Under the pieces are notes generated by a model. That model was not told where the DNA came from and did no database searches. It saw only the letters and a list, made by a program, of their open reading frames with translations. DNA of 64,000 nt from Neisseria sp. DTU_2020_1000833_1_SI_GRL_NUU_006 (GTDB taxonomy: Bacteria > Pseudomonadota > Gammaproteobacteria > Burkholderiales > Neisseriaceae), in NCBI GenBank assembly GCA_032388755.1, contig CP135593.1:682001-746000 (forward strand), written 5' to 3'. Positions 50,804 to 56,656 of the stretch are shown here, in pieces (positions within the stretch are counted from its first letter, which is position 1; every line of letters starts with the position of its first letter). Position numbers and translations under genes: made by a program.

Positions 50804-51472
50804 ATGAATGAGGGAATGTCTGATTTAGTAGCCGTCTTTGTCTTGAGCATGAGCACGTTTTACGCCGTTTGGCTATCGCTGGAGTTTTCTTGCAAAAGTA
50901 AATTGCACCTGCTATGGACGATTCCTGTTGGCTTTTTTGGCTGCTTCGTGGCGATGGCGATATTTTCGCTTGTTGTCAGCCAGTTACATGACTTTTTATT
51001 TATTTCGACGGTTTGCGCGGTATTCCTGCCGCTCCCTCTTTGGCGGATGCTCAAACGCAGGAAAGAGGCAGCATTGCCGACCGAGCAGACCATCCCAAAA
51101 GATGCGGCATCGTCATCACCACTTGAATCGCTCAAGAATTTAAAAAGCAACCTTGATTTAATTAAAAAAAACAAAGTCCAGCGCCATGGCGAAGTGAAAA
51201 AAGTCAAAACTAAGACCCAAACCGAACGCATCCGCAGAAATTACAGCAGAAAATCGGCTGGTTTTAAAAAACTGGAAATCGGCGACAGAATAACTTTTGA
51301 CTACACCAACGCCAATTACGAAACTTCGACGCGTAGGGTGCATATTACTGAGCTTGACGGGGTTTATATCAAAGGGGTCGATTTAGACAAACATGCCACG
51401 CGTACTTTTCGATCAGACAGGATAAACGGGGGAATTATTAATATGGATACAGGAGAGGTGTTTTATGTGTAA
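50804..51472 (+). CDS. Membrane-anchored protein with a WYL-like C-terminal domain
   Basis: A 222-residue protein. Three hydrophobic stretches (about residues 5-25, 35-60, 62-80) form the anchor; a charged linker follows, and the last 60 residues (GDRITFDYTNANYETSTRRV ... GVDLDKHATRTFRSDRI) look like a WYL-type ligand/nucleotide-sensing fold. WYL domains occur in regulators of defence systems. Being next to the repressor suggests lysogenic expression; a role in exclusion is an inference. Confidence 0.6.
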   Translation: MNEGMSDLVAVFVLSMSTFYAVWLSLEFSCKSKLHLLWTIPVGFFGCFVAMAIFSLVVSQLHDFLFISTVCAVFLPLPLWRMLKRRKEAALPTEQTIPKDAASSSPLESLKNLKSNLDLIKKNKVQRHGEVKKVKTKTQTERIRRNYSRKSAGFKKLEIGDRITFDYTNANYETSTRRVHITELDGVYIKGVDLDKHATRTFRSDRINGGIINMDTGEVFYV

Positions 51473-51935
51473 TAACAAAGGTTGCTCGAAATCAGACGAC
51501 CCTTCAGGCGACCATATCCGTTTCGAGCGGCTGGACGTGATCGCCGCGCTGGGCGACGGCTACATCAACAACGAGACGGCGGAGGTGGTCGATTTCGTCC
51601 ATGTCGATAAAGCGTGGGCGCGCGAAAAACTCGGCGGCAACCTCTCCCGCATCCAAGTCATCACGGCACGCGGCGATTCCATGCAAGGCACCATAGAGGA
51701 CGGCGACGTACTCTTCGTCGATACCTCCGTCCGCTCGTTTGAGGGCGAGGGCGTTTACCTCCTGTCCTTCGCCGACGGCCTAAAAGCCAAACGCCTGCAA
51801 GCCTCCGTCAGCGGCGGGCTGCTCGTCATCAGCGACAACCCGCTATACCGCACCGAAACCATCGAAAACGACAAGTTGGAAAAACTAATCATCTGCGGCA
51901 AAGTCCGCGGCGCATGGCACTTGTCGGGATTTTGA
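51465..51935 (+). CDS. S24 peptidase-domain protein without DNA-binding domain
   Basis: A 156-residue LexA/CI C-terminal domain standing alone: Ser in RGDSMQGTI and Lys in LKAKRLQ, with the ISDNPLY strand and a short C-terminus. Its start overlaps the WYL gene by eight bases. It may mix with CI and disturb dimerisation, acting as an anti-repressor, or be the remnant of a swapped repressor. The gene is GC-richer than its neighbours. Confidence 0.75.
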   Translation: MCNNKGCSKSDDPSGDHIRFERLDVIAALGDGYINNETAEVVDFVHVDKAWAREKLGGNLSRIQVITARGDSMQGTIEDGDVLFVDTSVRSFEGEGVYLLSFADGLKAKRLQASVSGGLLVISDNPLYRTETIENDKLEKLIICGKVRGAWHLSGF

Positions 51936-51956
51936 GACAAGCGGCAGGTTGGCTGC
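51921..51956. repeat. 36-bp direct repeat, left copy
   Basis: TTGTCGGGATTTTGAGACAA followed by GCGGCAGGTTGGCTGC. It covers the stop of the S24 gene. The right copy is at 53510-53545 with one mismatch. The pair brackets the TAC-like operon. Confidence 0.85.
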
Positions 51957-52099
51957 CCAATCCGAGTTACCTGAAATCGAACTCTGTCGTCAGCCTGAAC
52001 GAATTCAGCGGTTTGACGGTACACGGTAAATTTTGAAAGGTTTTGCCGCTGGATTTTCGGGATATTTATGATTTGGCAATGGTAAAAAAACAATTGTAA
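51950..52099 (+). pseudogene. Relic of a second S24 repressor C-terminus
   Basis: Frame reading WLPNPSYLKSNSVV...EFSGLTVHGKF-stop-KVLPLDFRDIYD. It matches the CI end FIHGKFWKVLPLDFLDI; the Trp codon TGG has become TGA at 52034-52036. Only about 50 codons remain. Confidence 0.75.
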
Positions 52100-52115
52100 T
52101 TAACTTAAAAGTTAA
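52100..52115 (+). promoter_or_regulatory. Palindromic operator of the TAC-like operon
   Basis: TTAACTTAAAAGTTAA, a perfect 16-base palindrome ending five bases before the toxin ATG. Type II antitoxins usually repress their own operon through such a site. Confidence 0.65.
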
Positions 52116-52120
52116 CTATT

Positions 52121-52495
52121 ATGGCGGAATTGATTTATAAGGGTTTGGTGTACGGCTGCGTCCTGTCTGACGAAGCTGTCGAACAAATCGGATTCGACGG
52201 GGAAAACCTGCCGGAGCGTATTTGCGGTGAAGACTCGGAAGAGCTTTGGGTTCGCATCATCCGTTATTGCGATGGTGAAAAGCTGATAGAGCCATTCGAG
52301 CTCAACTGTGAAGGACTCCCTTTCTGGGCAGTCAAAACCGCCCGACCCGAAAGCCTGCGGGCTTATTTTTGGCATGACGGAAACATTATGGTCATCAGCC
52401 ATTTCATCAAGAAAAACACTCAAAAACTTACCCGTGAAGACCATCATAAAATGCGCTTGATTATGGATTCTTACAATCGTAATGGAGGCTTTTGA
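52121..52495 (+). CDS. HigB/Gp49-like toxin of a TAC-type operon
   Basis: A 124-residue RelE-superfamily toxin, presumed ribosome-dependent mRNA interferase. The C-terminal half has the diagnostic strands LRAYFWHDGNIMVISHFIKK and NTQKLTREDHHKMRLIMDSY. The ATG has no clear ribosome site and lies just after the palindrome, so translation may be weak or leaderless. First of three coupled genes; the antitoxin starts one base after its stop. Confidence 0.75.
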   Translation: MAELIYKGLVYGCVLSDEAVEQIGFDGENLPERICGEDSEELWVRIIRYCDGEKLIEPFELNCEGLPFWAVKTARPESLRAYFWHDGNIMVISHFIKKNTQKLTREDHHKMRLIMDSYNRNGGF

Positions 52496-52496
52496 T

Positions 52497-53000
52497 ATGA
52501 ATATGCCGATACTCAATAAATTGCTCGGACGTTTCGACTTCCGCAAAAAACATAACCGTACCGACTTGAATATCCAAGCTGTTGACCAGCTGCGCGAAGC
52601 CATGGAAAGCAAAGGAATCAGACAGAAAGATATTGCGGAAAAGCTGGGTATTTCTCCCGCCGCCGTATCTAAAACGCTGTCGATGTCTGAAAAAAATCTT
52701 GAATTGAACACCATCGCGGATTTTGCGACGGCTATGGAACTGCGTTTTTCTTTGTCCCTTGCTCCTGATCCGCACTGCGCCGATAAACACGCCGCTATCA
52801 AAAAAGAGCTTAAGCATTTCAGTTACAGTAAAGCTGTGTTTAACAATCCCCTTCTAGATGTCGATACCATTCGAGATATTAATACCCTTCAAAATATCAA
52901 TACCCTTCTAGATATTAATACCCTGCGAGATGATAAGGAGCAACTCGAATTCGGCGAATTTAGGGAAATTTCGGTCTCTTTGAAAGCGGAGGGTGTATGA
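52497..53000 (+). CDS. XRE antitoxin with long repeat-bearing C-terminal tail
   Basis: A 167-residue antitoxin. The helix-turn-helix (IRQKDIAEKLGISPAAVSKTL) spans about residues 38-60. After residue 90 a tail of about 75 residues contains four hexapeptide repeats: LDVDTI, RDINTL, QNINTL, LDINTL. In TAC systems the antitoxin has a C-terminal chaperone-addiction extension that makes it depend on a SecB-like partner; this tail is in the right place. GGAGG precedes the ATG. The next gene overlaps its stop. Confidence 0.75.
   Translation: MNMPILNKLLGRFDFRKKHNRTDLNIQAVDQLREAMESKGIRQKDIAEKLGISPAAVSKTLSMSEKNLELNTIADFATAMELRFSLSLAPDPHCADKHAAIKKELKHFSYSKAVFNNPLLDVDTIRDINTLQNINTLLDINTLRDDKEQLEFGEFREISVSLKAEGV
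52854..52925 (+). repeat. Four 18-bp tandem repeats in the antitoxin tail
   Basis: Units start at 52854, 52872, 52890 and 52908; consensus CKAGATATTAATACCCTT, six codons each. The later three are nearly identical, the first is diverged. Copy number could vary by slippage without a frameshift. Confidence 0.85.
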
Positions 53001-53428
53001 AAATCATTCTGACCGACATCGCGCCGTTAAATCTGAATATTGACACTGGCGGTTTGCGTGCCGTCCCCGTCTCCGGCGATGCGCCGATTTTGAATGTTGA
53101 AGAACGCCTTGAACTTCAGGCTGACGGCTTCAGGGTGGCAGTCAATGCCCCTGCTATCGAAGTCAGATGTTTGGCGGTCTATCAATATCTGTCCAAATCA
53201 GACGAAGCCATACGACCTTTAATTGATATTAATATGGCTTACTTGGCGGCTTTTGATGTGATTTCCGATCCCCCTGTGGATTTGACTGAAATGGGAAGCA
53301 ATCCTGAAAAAATGCGGATTTTGCTCGACTTTACCGAACAAGCCGTCCGTTTCAAAATCAGCACTATCCTGAATCAGTTCGGCATCCGCACCCGCTATCC
53401 TTTGGCGGCTTTCGAGGTCAATTTATAG
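52997..53428 (+). CDS. SecB-like chaperone of a TAC-type operon
   Basis: A 143-residue protein with the SecB layout: beta strands in the middle (FRVAVNAPAIEVRCLAVYQY), an acidic loop, then DFTEQAVRFKISTILNQFGI as the long C-terminal helix and YPLAAFEVNL in place of the SecB PxLxxPPxNF end. It overlaps the antitoxin by four bases. It would fold or protect the antitoxin and leave it to degrade when the chaperone is titrated. The family call rests on pattern and gene order. Confidence 0.6.
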   Translation: MKIILTDIAPLNLNIDTGGLRAVPVSGDAPILNVEERLELQADGFRVAVNAPAIEVRCLAVYQYLSKSDEAIRPLIDINMAYLAAFDVISDPPVDLTEMGSNPEKMRILLDFTEQAVRFKISTILNQFGIRTRYPLAAFEVNL

Positions 53429-53447
53429 TTTCATTCCTAAAATAATA

Positions 53448-53478
53448 AAAGGTCGTCTGAAATATTTCAGGCGACCTT
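53448..53478 (+). terminator. Uptake-word hairpin after the TAC-like operon
   Basis: AAAGGTCGTCTGAAATATTT and TTTCAGGCGACCTTT; one arm has A to G. Closes the operon. Confidence 0.8.
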
Positions 53479-53509
53479 TCTGATAAGGGTGTACGTCTTA
53501 ATTTGGTAT

Positions 53510-53545
53510 TTGTCGGGATTTTGAGACAAGCGGCAGGGTGGCTGC
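53510..53545. repeat. 36-bp direct repeat, right copy
   Basis: TTGTCGGGATTTTGAGACAA followed by GCGGCAGGGTGGCTGC, one mismatch from the copy at 51921-51956. Here it is non-coding and precedes the second toxin operon. Confidence 0.85.
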
Positions 53546-53551
53546 TTGCGG

Positions 53552-53573
53552 AATATAACTAAAAAGATATATT
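53552..53573 (+). promoter_or_regulatory. Candidate operator of the second toxin operon
   Basis: AATATA...TATATT arms (imperfect dyad with a ten-base centre) immediately before the toxin ATG. Placement mirrors the palindrome of the first operon. Confidence 0.4.
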
Positions 53574-54005
53574 ATGCAACTTATTGTTCACGATCATGCG
53601 GAAGCGGATTTGGAACGCCTTTTCGAGAGTAATGAGGAGGCGGTCGGTTATATCGATAGAGTGATTACGCTTATCGATGATACGCCTGCGCTTTTTGACA
53701 AGCTCTTTTCTGAAAGCTACTGCCGCGATTACGATCAGCCCATCGGGCTTTTGGGCATGGAATGCAAACGTGTGGCGGTGTTGTGGCGTGCGGATATACG
53801 CGTGATGCGGCTACGGCTCGATGAGGAATCTGCGCTTTCGCTGCGTATTTTGTACTGCGTTCGAAATGAGATGCAGCCGAACCGGACGTTTATCCGGAAA
53901 ATCTATATTTTGGCGGTTGCCGACAAATCCGAGGGCTTCGATTATCAGCCCGATCATCCGATTATGCGGAGAATCCAAAATGACTATGCAAAAATCGAAT
54001 ATTGA
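53574..54005 (+). CDS. RelE-like toxin of the second three-gene operon
   Basis: A 143-residue protein of the RelE/ParE/HigB type: N-terminal helices (EADLERLFESNEEAVGYIDRVI) then strands VAVLWRADIRVMRLRL, LSLRILYCVRNEMQ and RKIYILAVADK followed by FDYQPDHPIMRRI. The predicted activity is mRNA cleavage at the ribosome. It is not closely similar to the first toxin. The antitoxin gene begins 26 bases before its stop. Confidence 0.7.
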   Translation: MQLIVHDHAEADLERLFESNEEAVGYIDRVITLIDDTPALFDKLFSESYCRDYDQPIGLLGMECKRVAVLWRADIRVMRLRLDEESALSLRILYCVRNEMQPNRTFIRKIYILAVADKSEGFDYQPDHPIMRRIQNDYAKIEY

Positions 54006-54474
54006 AAATTGGACTGCCTTCGGGGCGGTCTGTCTGTTTACGGCTTCTGCGGTGTCTTTTTCCGCACCTGCCGCTGCTGCGACTATCAGAACTTCTACGG
54101 TATTTGTTGCAGGCAAGCAGGTCTTGCCGCTTTCTGATGCGTCAGATGCTTGCTGCTATGTGGAACGTGTTCGCAAAAATCCGCGCCGTGCGGCGGCGAT
54201 GGACAGAGCAGGCAAAAAGCTGGCTGCAAGACTTGATGCGGATACTGCTGGGCCAACGTTTGCATCGTTGCGTCTAAAAAACGGCTTGACGCAATCTGCG
54301 CTTGCTGAAAAAACGGGGCTTAAACAGTCTTATCTTTCACGCATTGAAAACAACCGCTGTACTTTGAGCAATGATACAGTCGATAAACTGGCTGCGGTAT
54401 TCGGTATCGGACCTCTTGACGTACGGGCGGCTTTTGACCGTCAGTGGGATTTTGTGGAAGGACTCAAATCATGA
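53980..54474 (+). CDS. XRE antitoxin with an N-terminal hydrophobic segment
   Basis: A 164-residue protein. Residues about 12-35 (WTAFGAVCLFTASAVSFSAP) are hydrophobic like a signal or anchor, unusual for an antitoxin. The middle is basic and helical, and the C-terminal XRE domain is LTQSALAEKTGLKQSYLSRI from about residue 105. GGAG precedes the ATG. It overlaps both neighbours, the sign of a coupled operon. Confidence 0.7.
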   Translation: MTMQKSNIENWTAFGAVCLFTASAVSFSAPAAAATIRTSTVFVAGKQVLPLSDASDACCYVERVRKNPRRAAAMDRAGKKLAARLDADTAGPTFASLRLKNGLTQSALAEKTGLKQSYLSRIENNRCTLSNDTVDKLAAVFGIGPLDVRAAFDRQWDFVEGLKS

Positions 54475-54884
54475 TGCCTGTATCGCTGCATATTCAATAT
54501 TGCGACAGTATCATCCGCCATGCGGACGATTTCCGTTACAGTCTGATTGGTATTTATCCGGGGGTCTGTCCGCTGCCGTCGCGCGATTTTGTATTGGCTC
54601 AATTAAATCTTTGTCTGATTTTCGAGATTCCGACTTCGAGAAAGGATTTGAGCTTTGTTCCTTTGCGCCTGGAGATTCTTAGGGATTCCGATGTTTTGTC
54701 AGTATTTGAAATGCCGCCTGTCGGCAATGCTCCTGTAGTATCGGAAAATCCTGAAGTGTTCAGCGGGCTGGTACATCATAGTTTGGATAATCTTCCTGTA
54801 TCGGTCGGAGATAAAATTTGGGCGAGACTTGTAGTGGGTGATGTTGTGGCAAATGGAAATTCCCTTAAGTTTATCGCTATGTAA
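54471..54884 (+). CDS. Third gene of the second toxin operon (DUF6941-like)
   Basis: A 137-residue beta-rich protein starting in the ATGA overlap with the antitoxin. The pattern SLIGIYPGVCPLPSRDFVLA with later strands resembles my memory of the DUF6941 family, an immunoglobulin-like fold of unknown function. It takes the place that a SecB-like chaperone has in the first operon. Role unknown. Confidence 0.55.
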   Translation: MMPVSLHIQYCDSIIRHADDFRYSLIGIYPGVCPLPSRDFVLAQLNLCLIFEIPTSRKDLSFVPLRLEILRDSDVLSVFEMPPVGNAPVVSENPEVFSGLVHHSLDNLPVSVGDKIWARLVVGDVVANGNSLKFIAM

Positions 54885-54896
54885 GCTGAAATTTTG

Positions 54897-54928
54897 AAAG
54901 GTCGTCTGAATTTTTCAGACGACCTTTT
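54897..54928. terminator. Uptake-word hairpin between the toxin operon and gpD
   Basis: AAAGGTCGTCTGAA/TTCAGACGACCTTT, bidirectional, between convergent genes. Confidence 0.85.
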
Positions 54929-54935
54929 GTTTTGG

Positions 54936-56177
54936 TCAGGGTTTGGAAACTGCGGCGGCAAAGTTTGGGCTGACTTCGCCTTCATAGAGGACAATCGGTA
55001 CATCTATCAGGCTTTGGAGTTTGACGGCGGTCGTCAGTCCGTTGCCGTCTAGGGTGTGGACGGTTTCTTTTCCGACCCATTTCTCTGCGTCGATTTCGGG
55101 TTTGAAGCCTTGCAGGGTTACGGGGCTTTCGGGCGCGATGTCGGGGCGGCCAACGGCTAGGGAAATGTCGAATTCCATTGCGCCGCGTTTTAGTTTTTTG
55201 TATGCGGCGCGCGCGCCGGTGGCGGCGGTTTTGGGGCTTTGGTAGGTATGGCGCAGGGTTTTGATTTTTTTGCCGGTGGTGTCCGCCTGCTTGATTTCGG
55301 TTACTTCTTTGGTGGTGGTTTTGTGGGTTTTGCCGTCTTTGCGCTTGGTCTTGTATTTTTTGGTGGTGGTAACGGTTTTTTTGACGGGGTCGTAGTTGTC
55401 TTCGGTGATGACGACTTCGTGCTTTTTCCCCGTCTGCTTGTCGATGTAGTAGGCGCGGACGGCGTTGTAGCTTTCGGTATTGCTGTATCTGAATGTGTAT
55501 TGGTCGCCGCTGTTGCGGGTAATCCTGATCGTGGGCAACGGCTGCCCGCTGGCGGTCGTGGCTTCGCCCGATGAAACAAACAGGAGGCGGCCATGTTTGA
55601 CTGTTGCGATGGCGTCGTAGCGTTCGGCAAGGCGCGACAAGAAGGCGGCGTCGGATTCGTTGCTTTGGTCGATGTGGTCGATTTTTTCTTCTTGGTAGGC
55701 TTTGCCGATGATTGGTGTGTAGCCGTTGGCGGCGGCAATGGATTCGATGATTTCTTTCAGGCTGGTTTTGTGCCAGCTTTTTTCTTTTGCCTCGGAAAAG
55801 CGGTCGGATGTGTCGGCGGATTGGGCGGTGATGTGTAGGGTGTCGGGTGCACCGCTCCAGCTTACTTCAGTAATTTTGTAGCTGCCTTTATCGACAATGC
55901 CTGTTTCGATGTAGCCTAGGGCGATGGTTATCTCGGCAGACTTCGGGGGCAGGGCGAGCGCGCCGTCGTGGTCGGACAGGCTTACGGTCAGCTCGTCCGC
56001 CTCGAAGCCGCTTTTGTCGGTCAGGCTGATGGAGATGATGCGGGATAGGGCGTCGGTATTGAACGGCTTGCCGTTGATGGACAGCTTGGCGACGGGCGTC
56101 AGATGGTTGCCGCCCGTGTCGGTTATGGCGTTAAAGATTTTTACGGCTTGGTCTTTGATGGTGGTCAGGATGGTCAT
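54936..56177 (-). CDS. Phage late control protein D (tail)
   Basis: A 413-residue homologue of P2 gpD, the tail-tip hub like T4 gp27. Typical segments: ALGYIETGIVDKGSYKITEV and SDAAFLSRLAERYDAIATV. A Lys/Thr-rich insert (residues about 260-300) is longer than usual and low in complexity. Confidence 0.88.
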   Translation of the reverse strand: MTILTTIKDQAVKIFNAITDTGGNHLTPVAKLSINGKPFNTDALSRIISISLTDKSGFEADELTVSLSDHDGALALPPKSAEITIALGYIETGIVDKGSYKITEVSWSGAPDTLHITAQSADTSDRFSEAKEKSWHKTSLKEIIESIAAANGYTPIIGKAYQEEKIDHIDQSNESDAAFLSRLAERYDAIATVKHGRLLFVSSGEATTASGQPLPTIRITRNSGDQYTFRYSNTESYNAVRAYYIDKQTGKKHEVVITEDNYDPVKKTVTTTKKYKTKRKDGKTHKTTTKEVTEIKQADTTGKKIKTLRHTYQSPKTAATGARAAYKKLKRGAMEFDISLAVGRPDIAPESPVTLQGFKPEIDAEKWVGKETVHTLDGNGLTTAVKLQSLIDVPIVLYEGEVSPNFAAAVSKP

Positions 56178-56195
56178 GGCGTTTTGCTTTTCGGT

Positions 56196-56645
56196 TTAGA
56201 TGCCTGCGATACGGCGGGCGATGGACACGCCGAGTTGCAGGGCTTTGCCTTTTAATCCGAGCGGGCTGTCGGATACTTTTTTCAATTCGAGGCTGAAACT
56301 GATGGCGCGGGCTTTGCTGTCGTGCATGAGCTGACCTCTGTCCTCTTTGATGGACGTGATGACGTATGCGCCCATTATCTGCCCGGTACCCAGTATCAGG
56401 TTGTACGGCTTGCCGCGCTCTGCCATGAGGCGGAGCATGGACAGGGAGGTATCGCCGCCTGTGATTTCTGGGCGCAGTTCGGCGGATAGGGTGATGGTTT
56501 CTGTATCCGGTCCGATGTATTGCACGGGGTTGATACCGCCGCCGACGGTTGATTGTTCGGGGTGCCGCCAGCCGTTTTGACGGCTGATGGTTTGGAACGG
56601 GATGGTGCGTAACATAAATGGGAAAAATCCGAGTGTTGCCAGCAT
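56196..56645 (-). CDS. Phage tail protein U
   Basis: A 149-residue homologue of P2 gpU (MLATLGFFPFMLRTIPFQTI opening; ERGKPYNLILGTGQIMGAYV). It caps or joins the tail in P2-type phages. Lies between T and D as in P2. Confidence 0.88.
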   Translation of the reverse strand: MLATLGFFPFMLRTIPFQTISRQNGWRHPEQSTVGGGINPVQYIGPDTETITLSAELRPEITGGDTSLSMLRLMAERGKPYNLILGTGQIMGAYVITSIKEDRGQLMHDSKARAISFSLELKKVSDSPLGLKGKALQLGVSIARRIAGI

Positions 56646-56656
56646 TTTTTTTATCC

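Noticed and set aside
52854..52925. Tandem 18-bp units as replication iterons
   Set aside because: They are in frame inside the antitoxin gene and encode regular hexapeptides, so a protein repeat explains them.
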